In this document: piece after piece, positions 36,646 through 44,319 of the stretch
Numbering within the stretch: the first letter of the stretch is position 1
Layout of the letters: every line of letters begins with the position of its first letter
Source of the DNA: Pseudoclavibacter helvolus
GTDB taxonomy: Bacteria > Actinomycetota > Actinomycetes > Actinomycetales > Microbacteriaceae
Direction of reading: 5' to 3'
Assembly: GCF_014191305.1 (NCBI RefSeq)
Contig: NZ_JACHWJ010000001.1
Location: 806,001-870,000, forward strand
DNA length: 64,000 nucleotides
Notes under the pieces: model-generated
The model's database searches: none
What the model was told of the DNA's origin: nothing
Seen by the model: only the letters and a program-made list of their open reading frames with translations
Made by a program: the position numbers and the translations under genes

Positions 36646-37694
36646 GCCGCGCAACCGCGCACGTCGATCTTGGGGCCATCAGCCACAACATCCAGGCGCT
36701 TGGTGCCCTCGCGCCGCGGTCGCAGTTCATGCTCGCCGTAAAGTCGAATGCCTATGGCCACGGCCTCCACGAAGTCGTGCGCACGGGGCTGGACGCTGGA
36801 GTGTCCTCCTTCGGCGTCCTCGAATCGACGGCGGGGATCGAGCTTCGCAAAGCTGGCGTCGACGTGCCGCTCTTCGCCTGGATGCACGGGCAGGACACCG
36901 ATTTCGCGGCGGCTGCCGAGGAACGCATCGACCTTGGCGTGCAGACCTTCTGGCAGCTCGAAGCGATCGCCGCGAGTGGCGCGCGTGTTGTGCCGCGCGT
37001 GCACCTCAAGATCGACACCGGCCTGCACCGCGGCGGTGCCGACCAGCCTCGCTGGGCGGAGTTCGTGACCGAGGCGCTGCGGTTGCAGGCGCTCGGCAGG
37101 CTCGAGGTCGTGGCCGCCTGGAGCCACCTGTCCGACACCTCGCACAGCGCCGACCTCGAATCGACCGCTCTGTTCGGCGCTGCGGTGGAAGAGGCTAAGG
37201 CGCTTGGCGCCGAGTTCGAGCTGCTGCATCTCGGCGCGAGTGCCGCCGTGATCGACCTCCCCGAGGCGCACTTCGACCTCGTGCGGGTGGGCATTGCGGC
37301 CTACGGCATCTCGCCGTTCGGCGATCGGAGCGCCGCCGATCTCGGGCTACGGCCGGCGATGCGACTGAGCGCCCCGGTCTTGGATGCACGCCACGGGCTG
37401 GCCAGCATTGCGGTCGGCTACGGCGACGGAATTCAGTCAGACCCTGACGCAGGCGCCTATGTCATCATCGACGGCTTCGTGGCGCCCGTCATCGAGGTCG
37501 GAGTCGACGAGACCGTCGTCGCGCTCCCCGAGAGCGCTGGGCAGGTGGGTGCCGACAGTGTGTGCATCGTGTTCGGCGATGGCGCACACGGCGAAGCAAC
37601 GGCTGAGCAGTGGGCCGTCTGGGGTGAGACGGTCGGCGACGAGATCGTGACGGGGCTCACCGGCCGTGTGCGCCGGGACTTCTCCGGCGCCTGA
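36642..37694 (+). CDS. alr: alanine racemase-like protein, barrel intact, C-terminal domain reduced
   Basis: This 350-residue protein keeps the PLP barrel: Lys34 in AVKSNAYGHG, Arg130 in DTGLHRGG, His162 in WSHLSD and Arg215 in LVRVGIAAYG. The C-terminal domain is degenerate: about 19 residues including the VSYG segment are missing between RPAMRLSAPVL and VGYGDG, and GVDE (287-290) stands where MDQ is expected. Tyr260 in GYGDG remains. Alanine racemases work as head-to-tail dimers, each site using the barrel of one chain and the C-terminal domain of the other. The losses here complement those of the overlapping upstream gene. The product should be a D-amino acid for peptidoglycan; the substrate is open. 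Confidence 0.9.
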   Translation: MSRATAHVDLGAISHNIQALGALAPRSQFMLAVKSNAYGHGLHEVVRTGLDAGVSSFGVLESTAGIELRKAGVDVPLFAWMHGQDTDFAAAAEERIDLGVQTFWQLEAIAASGARVVPRVHLKIDTGLHRGGADQPRWAEFVTEALRLQALGRLEVVAAWSHLSDTSHSADLESTALFGAAVEEAKALGAEFELLHLGASAAVIDLPEAHFDLVRVGIAAYGISPFGDRSAADLGLRPAMRLSAPVLDARHGLASIAVGYGDGIQSDPDAGAYVIIDGFVAPVIEVGVDETVVALPESAGQVGADSVCIVFGDGAHGEATAEQWAVWGETVGDEIVTGLTGRVRRDFSGA

Positions 37695-37730
37695 CCGAAT
37701 CCCAAAGCAGCTGACCGAGTTCCAGAGCAG
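37691..37730 (+). repeat. two 20-bp tandem copies beginning at the alr stop
   Basis: ctgaccgaatcccaaagcag is followed by ctgaccgagttccagagcag, three transitions apart. The first copy contains the alr TGA stop. Confidence 0.9.
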
Positions 37731-37731
37731 T

Positions 37732-37764
37732 AGCGCTGGGGTGCGTCCAGCGCACCCCAGCGCT
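37732..37764. terminator. 14-bp perfect hairpin between alr and gatD
   Basis: agcgctggggtgcg (37732-37745) pairs with 37751-37764 around TCCAG. It lies between convergent genes. Confidence 0.85.
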
Positions 37765-37768
37765 CGGC

Positions 37769-38527
37769 TCAGGACGTCGGTGCGGACACGCCGATCCGCC
37801 GCATGAGCGCGAGCCGCGCGTTCTGCGACCAAAGATCGAGGCGTGCGAGTTCCTCTCCCCCGTCGCCGAGGCTGCGGTCGGCGTCGCGGCGGTGCACCGC
37901 CTGCTCGAGGAGCTGATCCGCCAGGGAGGGGTTCAGGGCGAGGATCGGGCCGTGGAGGTGCGTACCGATGGCCGAGAGCTGGCGGATTCCTTCTGCGCCC
38001 GCGTTCTCAGCTGCAGCTCCGCCGTTGCCGAACCCTCGGACGACCTCGCCGAGGGCTTCCGCGGCTGCGTCAAGCGTCGTCACCGCGTTGTGGTTGGCAA
38101 ACCCGGCGAGAAGACCGCCTTCGGTGCGCACGACCGTCTCGGCGACGCTCTGTGACGGCTCCCGGACGGCGGTGGAGGCGAACACTCCGAGACCGTCCAG
38201 CTCTCCGTCGTCGTGCGTGATGCTGGAGCCGAGCAGCTCCCAGCCACCGCCGATCGCGAGAAGGGGCATGCCGGCCGCCACAAGTTCGCGGAGCTGCGCT
38301 GCGTGCCGCAACGCGTCAGCCTGGACCGTCTGCACGGCGGCGAGCGGCCCCGAACCGACGTGGAGGAGATCGACGTCATCCGGCAGCGCGGTGGCACCAC
38401 GGCCGACGTTGACTACCTCGACCTCGAAGCCGCGGGCTCTCGCACGCTTGGCGAGGACCGTCACGTTGCCAACGTCGCCGTTGATACCGAGCTCGACCGG
38501 GTAGAGGTGCGCGATACGCAACTTCAT
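37769..38527 (-). CDS. GatD-like class I glutamine amidotransferase lacking the catalytic cysteine
   Basis: A 252-residue homologue of GatD, the glutaminase partner of MurT. The N-terminus (RIAHLYPVELGINGDVGNV) and GTHLHGPILALNP with the catalytic-type histidine match the family. The nucleophile motif, ICGGYQ in canonical GatD, here reads AIGGGWELLG: Gly93 replaces cysteine. The VGFENHGGRT block is altered to AGFANHNAVTT. It therefore should not hydrolyse glutamine. The ATG overlaps the murT stop (ATGA), so the two are made together, and the fold probably persists as a structural or substrate-channelling subunit. Confidence 0.88.
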   Translation of the reverse strand: MKLRIAHLYPVELGINGDVGNVTVLAKRARARGFEVEVVNVGRGATALPDDVDLLHVGSGPLAAVQTVQADALRHAAQLRELVAAGMPLLAIGGGWELLGSSITHDDGELDGLGVFASTAVREPSQSVAETVVRTEGGLLAGFANHNAVTTLDAAAEALGEVVRGFGNGGAAAENAGAEGIRQLSAIGTHLHGPILALNPSLADQLLEQAVHRRDADRSLGDGGEELARLDLWSQNARLALMRRIGVSAPTS

Positions 38528-39807
38528 GAGTTGACCTTCCCCTCGATGCCCGATTGCCCGAGTCGGCGGCGGATAGACATCATCTGCTCGTAGTTCACGA
38601 TCATCGTCTTCATTCCTCGGCTGGGCTTGGGCAGTGCGAGGAACTTATCGAGCGCCTCACCGAGGCTCGGCTCCACGAGCCCGACCGGGATGTCGCCGTA
38701 GCCGAGCCTCGCTGCGATCTGCCATGCCTTTGTGCCGGAGACCACGTCGACGTGGTCCAGTCGGCTCAGGTCGGCCCCGAAGATCCACGACGGATCGGGC
38801 GTGCCCTCGTCGACTGAGACGAAGACCTGCTCTGGTGCTTCTTCGAGCGCATCCAGGTTCATCTGGAGACTCGGCGGGTTCTTCATCATGATGATCTCGA
38901 TGTCTTCGCCACGCACGCTCATGACCTCGCCGCGACCGTAGACGGTCTGGGACTCGCCGAGTGCCTCAGCGACGAGGGCTGGCACAAAGGAGTCACCGAG
39001 GATGCGCTGCGCGGTCGCCGCCGCACCTGCGGCGTCGAGTGCGTAGTGAAGGCCGCGAGCAGGAAGCTTGATGGCAAGCTCTTCGTCGCCGATGCGGAGG
39101 GTCGCGTCACGCCCAGAGAGCGCGACGACCTGTACAGCTCGATCACCAGCTGCCACCTCGACGCTCGCGGCCGAGATGTCATCGAAGTTCGAGAGACCGT
39201 TCGGGGACTGCTCGATGAGCTCGGGAGCGACTCCGAACCACGTGACCGGAGCTTCGAGCGACAGCGGCAGGCTCCGGAGCGACGCGTCGTCGGCGTTGAG
39301 CACGCTGAAGTCGCCGCACGCCGCCGCGATCGTGCGGAGGAACTCCGTCACCCTGGACGGGTCGTAGAAGCGGTTGAGCTGGTCGACCTGCACGTTGAGC
39401 AGGAGCACGCCGCGCGGGTGCAGGTGCCCGAGGAGACGAGGACCGTAGGCCTCGTCGACTTCCAGCACCGCGATGTCAGCGCGAAGGTTGCCGTTGACGT
39501 CAACGTCGGGGAGCATCGAAGAGGCAATGCCCTGCGGCAGGTTGCCACCGGAGGAGTTCGTGAAGACTCGCAGTCCGTGGCGACGGAGCATCCTCGTGAG
39601 GAAGTGGGTGGTGGTCGACTTGCCGTTGGACCCAGACACAAAGATGACGCCGAGCGGAAGCTTCGCCACTGCCGTCTCGAGGAAGTCCGGGGAGATGGCG
39701 AGTGCCACCCTGCCTGGCACAGCGGAGCCACCGCCGCGGAGGCGCATGGCTCCTCGCGCGCTCCGTCCGAGACCGACGGCGATCATTCGCCGCAGCTTGC
39801 CACCCAT
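38524..39807 (-). CDS. murT: MurT-like Mur ligase lacking the zinc ribbon
   Basis: This 427-residue Mur ligase-fold protein activates a carboxyl group with ATP. The P-loop is SGSNGKSTTT at about 58-67, followed by NSSGGNLPQGI and AVLEVDEAYGP, with a C-terminal DUF1727-like domain. Canonical MurT carries a four-cysteine zinc ribbon in the central domain; no cysteine occurs in that part here (after FSVLNADD). In the C-terminal domain GTKAWQIAARLGYG has Gln near where MurT supplies an Asp to the GatD triad (alignment by eye). ATG 39807 has GGGAG five bases upstream. In known systems MurT-GatD amidates D-Glu2 of lipid II. Confidence 0.88.
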   Translation of the reverse strand: MGGKLRRMIAVGLGRSARGAMRLRGGGSAVPGRVALAISPDFLETAVAKLPLGVIFVSGSNGKSTTTHFLTRMLRRHGLRVFTNSSGGNLPQGIASSMLPDVDVNGNLRADIAVLEVDEAYGPRLLGHLHPRGVLLLNVQVDQLNRFYDPSRVTEFLRTIAAACGDFSVLNADDASLRSLPLSLEAPVTWFGVAPELIEQSPNGLSNFDDISAASVEVAAGDRAVQVVALSGRDATLRIGDEELAIKLPARGLHYALDAAGAAATAQRILGDSFVPALVAEALGESQTVYGRGEVMSVRGEDIEIIMMKNPPSLQMNLDALEEAPEQVFVSVDEGTPDPSWIFGADLSRLDHVDVVSGTKAWQIAARLGYGDIPVGLVEPSLGEALDKFLALPKPSRGMKTMIVNYEQMMSIRRRLGQSGIEGKVNS

Positions 39808-40033
39808 GCACACTCCCGTTCCCGCGCAGTGCCTGCGCATCTGTCACAACGGCGAGAAACCTCGCCTCGCTGACCGCCGCAAGTATCTCACGGGCCCGTG
39901 TCGCGGCCACGGACCTCACGCGGCGGAGCCACTGCTACGCGCAGGGCGAACCTGACCCCTCAAATCACCCGGGATTCCGGCGCCCGTGCTCTAATTGTCG
40001 TGATCGCAAGATCACCGAAGCTTTGGAGGCATC

Positions 40034-40273
40034 ATGACGGAGAGCACAACGGCCCTGCGCACCGACTCGGCGCCCATCGCCGCAACAGACCGTTGCGACG
40101 CGTGTGGAGCTCAGGCGTACGTACGCGTGCAGCTGAGCGCGGGAGAGCTCCTCTTCTGCGCCCACCACGCGACGCGCCACGAAGAGAAGCTCCGCCAGCA
40201 GGCGGTGGCTTGGCACGACGAGACTTCGCGCCTGCACGGCGAGAAGGCTGCAGCCGGACAGCCCGCGGAGTAA
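40034..40273 (+). CDS. DUF7455 family small zinc-finger-like protein
   Basis: A 79-residue protein with CDACGAQAYVRVQL and LFCAHHATRHEEKL, a Cys-Cys-Cys-His arrangement that probably binds zinc. Actinobacterial DUF7455 proteins of this size are encoded next to the primary sigma factor gene, as here. TTGGAGG lies five bases upstream of the ATG. The function is unknown. Confidence 0.85.
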   Translation: MTESTTALRTDSAPIAATDRCDACGAQAYVRVQLSAGELLFCAHHATRHEEKLRQQAVAWHDETSRLHGEKAAAGQPAE

Positions 40274-40307
40274 CCGAACCACGAATCACGTCGCTGCCCG
40301 CGCCGTG

Positions 40308-40351
40308 TACGACGAAGGCCCGGATGCAAATGCATCCGGGCCTTCGTCGTA
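40308..40351. terminator. 21-bp perfect hairpin between DUF7455 gene and sigA
   Basis: tacgacgaaggcccggatgca (one arm, 40308-40328, 21 bases in all) pairs with 40331-40351. It is placed between convergent genes and is the longest perfect stem in the window. Confidence 0.85.
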
Positions 40352-40397
40352 GCGGGCCGGGTGACGTCGTCAGCCTGAGCCCGCTCGGCCGTTCTCG

Positions 40398-41804
40398 CTA
40401 CTCGAGGTAGTCGCGCAGCGACTGCGAGCGTGACGGGTGGCGCAGCTTCGCCATCGTCTTGGACTCGATCTGGCGAATACGCTCGCGAGTCACACCGAAC
40501 GTGTCGCCGATCTGGTCGAGCGTCTTCGGCATGCCATCTCCAAGACCGAAGCGCATGCGGATGACGCCGGCTTCGCGCTCGGCAAGCGAGTCAAGCAGCG
40601 ACTCGAGCTGGCGCTGGAGCATCGTGAAGCTCACCGCATCCGCAGGGACCACGGCCTCGGTATCCTCGATGAGGTCACCGAACTCGCTGTCTCCGTCTTC
40701 ACCGAGCGGCGTATGCAGCGAGATGGGCTCGCGACCGTACTTCTGCACCTCGACGACCTTCTCAGGCGTCATGTCGAGCTCCTTGGCGAGCTCCTCAGGC
40801 GTGGGCTCGCGGCCGAGATCCTGCAGCATCTGACGCTGGACGCGGGCGAGCTTGTTGATGACCTCGACCATGTGCACGGGGATGCGGATCGTGCGGGCCT
40901 GGTCCGCCATGGCACGCGTGATCGCCTGACGGATCCACCAGGTGGCGTACGTCGAGAACTTAAAGCCCTTGGTGTAGTCGAACTTCTCGACTGCACGGAT
41001 GAGGCCCATGTTGCCCTCCTGGATGAGATCCAGGAACTGCATTCCGCGGCCCGTGTAGCGCTTCGCGAGGCTCACGACGAGGCGGAGGTTCGCCCCGAGG
41101 AGGTGACTCTTGGCCCGGTCTCCGTCGCGAGACACCCACTTGAGCTCTCGGACGAGCTGCTTGTCGAGCTCACCCTCCTGCTCCTTGAGCTTGTCGGCGG
41201 CGAACAGGCCAGCCTCGATGCGCATGGCCAGGTCGACCTCTTCGGCCGCGTTCAGCAGCGCGACCTTTCCGATCTGCTTCAGGTAGTCCTTGACAGGGTC
41301 AGCCGTCGCACCCGTGATCGCCGCGGAGTAGACGGGAGTCTCTTCCTCGTCGTCACTGGGGGTGAGGACAATGGCGCCCTGCACGCGGGCCTTCTCGGCG
41401 TCTGCCTTGGCGTCCTTCGGGTCGGCTGGCTTGATGGAGTCGTCGTCGGAGTCACCGCTGTCTGACGCGTCCGCGTCGACATCGATCTCTTCGATCTCGC
41501 CTTCATCTGCGCCGTCTTCGGGCTCGTCGCCCTCGACCTTCTTCTTCGCGGCGGCCCGCTTGCGCGGCGCGGCTTTGGCCGTCGCGCCCTCGTCCGCAGC
41601 TGCTGTCTTGCGCTTTGCCGGTGCGCGCTTCGCGGCGGGCTTCTTCGCCGTCGCAGCGTCGTCAGTAGTGCTCTCGGTGTCGACGGCTGCGCTTGAGTCA
41701 GCGCTCGCCTTCTTCGCCGGCGTCGCGCGCTTGCGCGCTGGCGCCTTCTTGATGTCCTCGGTTGCTTCTGCAGTAGCCGTGGTAGCTCCCGTGCGTGTCG
41801 CCAT
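40398..41804 (-). CDS. sigA: primary RNA polymerase sigma factor
   Basis: This 468-residue sigma-70 directs RNA polymerase to housekeeping promoters. The first 150 residues are a Lys/Ala- then Asp/Glu-rich low-complexity extension typical of actinobacteria. Region 1.2 starts near [11 protein letters not shown], region 2 contains [19 protein letters not shown] and [19 protein letters not shown] for -10 recognition, region 3 contains the [14 protein letters not shown] block, and region 4 contains [20 protein letters not shown] for -35 recognition. GAGAGGGG lies nine bases before the ATG. Confidence 0.97.
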   Translation of the reverse strand: MATRTGATTATAEATEDIKKAPARKRATPAKKASADSSAAVDTESTTDDAATAKKPAAKRAPAKRKTAAADEGATAKAAPRKRAAAKKKVEGDEPEDGADEGEIEEIDVDADASDSGDSDDDSIKPADPKDAKADAEKARVQGAIVLTPSDDEEETPVYSAAITGATADPVKDYLKQIGKVALLNAAEEVDLAMRIEAGLFAADKLKEQEGELDKQLVRELKWVSRDGDRAKSHLLGANLRLVVSLAKRYTGRGMQFLDLIQEGNMGLIRAVEKFDYTKGFKFSTYATWWIRQAITRAMADQARTIRIPVHMVEVINKLARVQRQMLQDLGREPTPEELAKELDMTPEKVVEVQKYGREPISLHTPLGEDGDSEFGDLIEDTEAVVPADAVSFTMLQRQLESLLDSLAEREAGVIRMRFGLGDGMPKTLDQIGDTFGVTRERIRQIESKTMAKLRHPSRSQSLRDYLE

Positions 41805-41935
41805 GTTCAGACCCCTCTCGTCACGGTGCGGGCATAAGGAAGGCCCTTGTCAAGTCTGCGCGAAGGCAGACCCGCAGGGTCCATCCGTTGATTATGGCAC
41901 GGTTTCAGACGAAACCCTGGATTGACGCCGTGGAT

Positions 41936-43261
41936 TCACATCCCGCGTCTGCCTGACCCGAACCATTTCCTGCCTATTGCAACCCAGATCGGGTCGATAA
42001 TTATTCCCTCGTCGCGAGCCATGCGACCTCGCGTGCGTCGACGACTGAGCAGCAGACCGCTGAGCCCGACAAGCATGACACCCGGGATAACCCAGAACGC
42101 GAGCTTGTACTGCTGCCAGTCCACAGCCCCTGCAACGCCGATCCCCAGCGCGTCGAGCGAGATGCCGATGAGGAACATCGTCGTGAAGCTGGCGACGAAG
42201 CCGCCTACGTTCACGATGCCAGAGGCTGAGCCGAGGCTTGACGCCGGGTTGAACGTTCGCGCGTAGTCGAAGCCGATCGCCGATCCTGAGCCGCCGATGC
42301 CCATGACGATGAGGAGGACGATCAGTAGCCAGAGGGGCGGTTGGCCCGGCCACAGCAGCATTGCGACCCAGACGGACAGGATCAGGAGCACGCAGATGAG
42401 CACAAGATTCGAGCGGCGGAGCGGATAGCGCCCCGTGAGTACCCCGAGGAAGGGGCCGAGGACCATCCCCGCGAGGACAATGACCGGCAGCAACGATGAC
42501 GCGACGGCCGGTTCGAGGCCAAGGCCCTGCGTCATGAGCGGGTACCCCCAGAGCAGCCCGAAGACCGTGCCGGGGAACTGCGTGGAGAAGTGCGCCCAGA
42601 ATCCGAGGCGAGTGCCTGGCCGTCGCGCGGCCTGTCCGACCTTCACGAGCACCCCGCGGACGCTGATCGCCTCGCCGGCTCGGCGCAGATCGGGGCTGTC
42701 TCGCAGGAAGACGGCGACGGCGATCGCCGTGATGAAAGCGAGGCTCGCCACTGAGAGGAACGCCGGAGTCCACGAGGTTGAGCGGAGCAGGAACCCGAAC
42801 GGCACTGCGGAGAGCACCTGCCCGAGCTGACCGAGGTTCCCGTACCACTGGACGAAGATCGGCACGCGGCGCGGCGGGAACCAGGCCGCGATGATGCGCA
42901 GCCCAGAGACGAAGGTCGTCGCATCCCCCGCTCCGACGAGCATCCTGCCGACGACCGCGACGCTGAGCTCCGGCGCCAGCGCGACGATCAGCTGCCCGCC
43001 GGACATGAGCAGCGCGCCGACGAGGATGAGCCTCGCGGGCCCGAACCTGTCGAGGAGCATCCCGACGGGAATCTGCAGGGCCGCGTAGACCGCGAGCTGT
43101 GCGACCGCCAGCGTGGAGAGCGCAGTCGCACCCACGTCGAAGCGCTCGCTCGCGAGCACGCCGGCGACCCCAAGTGAAGAGCGCTGCGTGACAGCGACCA
43201 TATAAGCGAACGCCGTTATGGCGAACATCGCGGGGGCAAGACGACGATTCATCCTCGCCAT
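41936..43261 (-). CDS. MFS transporter
   Basis: A 441-residue major facilitator with about twelve helices and the family's loop 2-3 signature as MLLDRFGPARLIL. GDATTFVSGLRIIAAWFPPRR resembles the NarK/GlpT-like part of the family, but the substrate cannot be read. The last 40 residues are basic and cytoplasmic. SD-like GGTGGGGG precedes the ATG. It lies between sigA and a PAC2 gene, same strand, with 42 bp to the latter. Confidence 0.85.
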   Translation of the reverse strand: MARMNRRLAPAMFAITAFAYMVAVTQRSSLGVAGVLASERFDVGATALSTLAVAQLAVYAALQIPVGMLLDRFGPARLILVGALLMSGGQLIVALAPELSVAVVGRMLVGAGDATTFVSGLRIIAAWFPPRRVPIFVQWYGNLGQLGQVLSAVPFGFLLRSTSWTPAFLSVASLAFITAIAVAVFLRDSPDLRRAGEAISVRGVLVKVGQAARRPGTRLGFWAHFSTQFPGTVFGLLWGYPLMTQGLGLEPAVASSLLPVIVLAGMVLGPFLGVLTGRYPLRRSNLVLICVLLILSVWVAMLLWPGQPPLWLLIVLLIVMGIGGSGSAIGFDYARTFNPASSLGSASGIVNVGGFVASFTTMFLIGISLDALGIGVAGAVDWQQYKLAFWVIPGVMLVGLSGLLLSRRRTRGRMARDEGIIIDPIWVAIGRKWFGSGRRGM

Positions 43262-43303
43262 TGTCCCCCACCTGAGGAGACAAGCCGGCTCGACCCCTAC
43301 GAC

Positions 43304-44218
43304 TTAGGCGTCGTCGTCACGCCCAAGAGCCAGATACCGCTCGATCTCCGCTGCCAGCTGGTCGGCCGAGGGAAGTTCGCCCGCAGCATCCTCGAAGTCG
43401 TTGGTCACCGCAAGATTCTGTAGGTACGCGTCGTGCTGAGTCTCGAGCGCATGGATGAGCTTCTGCCCGTCCGGGTTCGACTCGAGTTCGGCATCAACAC
43501 CAGCGCGGAACGTGCGGTCGCGCTCGCGCAGCGCCTCGGTTGCGATCATGCGCCCCGTCGCGCTGCCGAGCGCAGAAAGGGCGGCGACGGCTCCGGCCGG
43601 CACGGACGAGTCCGCGACATAGTGCGGGATGAGCATCGCGAGGCTCAGCACGGGATGCCCGAGCTCCTCTGCCCTGACCTGGAAGTACTGCATGACGTGG
43701 GCGGGCGCCTCTGTCGTCGGGTTCCAAACGGAGAGGGTGTCGACGAGCTCCTCTCGGTTCCCCGTCGCTGCGATGCGGATCGGGCGCGTGTGCGGAACCG
43801 GCATCGGCACCGCGTGGACCCACGTTGTCGAGGACACTTCGAGTGCATCGACGGCGCTCACGAGGGCCTCGCTGAAGAGGCGCCAGCGATAGTCCGGCTC
43901 GAAGCCGGACAAGAACAGGAACTCCTGACCGAGCTCGTCAGTGACGAGGCGGAGATCGAGCCGCGGCTCCGAAACGGACTTCACGCGCCCGTTTGCCACG
44001 GAGACGATCGGGCGACGCGCCCGGTAGTCGTACAGCTCATCGACGTCGAACTCGGCGACGATTCGTGCGTCCGCATCGAGGTCGATGATCTCGTCGGAAA
44101 CTTGTGCGGCTACGGCCCCCGCGTCATGCCCGCCGCGCAGCGCCACAATGAGGGGCAGGCCGGCAGGGACGTCGTGCCAGGCGGCAGCCACTCGGAAGAT
44201 GCGCTCAGTCTCGCTCAT
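43304..44218 (-). CDS. PAC2 family protein (proteasome assembly chaperone-like)
   Basis: This 304-residue protein matches the actinobacterial PAC2 family, with blocks such as LIVALRGGHDAGAVAAQ, EFDVDELYDYRARRP, FLSGFEPDYRW and LAMLIPHYVADSS. The archaeal/eukaryotic relatives assist proteasome assembly; the bacterial role is unproven. TAGCAT seven bases before the ATG indicates a leaderless transcript. It is divergent from pepA. Confidence 0.87.
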   Translation of the reverse strand: MSETERIFRVAAAWHDVPAGLPLIVALRGGHDAGAVAAQVSDEIIDLDADARIVAEFDVDELYDYRARRPIVSVANGRVKSVSEPRLDLRLVTDELGQEFLFLSGFEPDYRWRLFSEALVSAVDALEVSSTTWVHAVPMPVPHTRPIRIAATGNREELVDTLSVWNPTTEAPAHVMQYFQVRAEELGHPVLSLAMLIPHYVADSSVPAGAVAALSALGSATGRMIATEALRERDRTFRAGVDAELESNPDGQKLIHALETQHDAYLQNLAVTNDFEDAAGELPSADQLAAEIERYLALGRDDDA

Positions 44219-44225
44219 GAGCTCA

Positions 44226-44231
44226 ATGCTA
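44226..44231 (-). promoter_or_regulatory. -10 box (TAGCAT), leaderless
   Basis: TAGCAT, seven bases (TGAGCTC), then ATG 44218 of the PAC2 gene. Confidence 0.45.
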
Positions 44232-44306
44232 GGTCCGAAGGCTGACGTTCACGCGGGCGTTCGCGCTTGGCGCACGAGGTCACCAGCTGGACCGACACGG
44301 CCGCAA

Positions 44307-44312
44307 TATGCT
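44307..44312 (+). promoter_or_regulatory. -10 box (TATGCT), leaderless pepA
   Basis: TATGCT, seven bases (GGCATGC), then ATG 44320. The upstream in-frame ATG at 44308 lies inside this hexamer, so it is unlikely to be the start. Confidence 0.5.
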
Positions 44313-44319
44313 GGCATGC

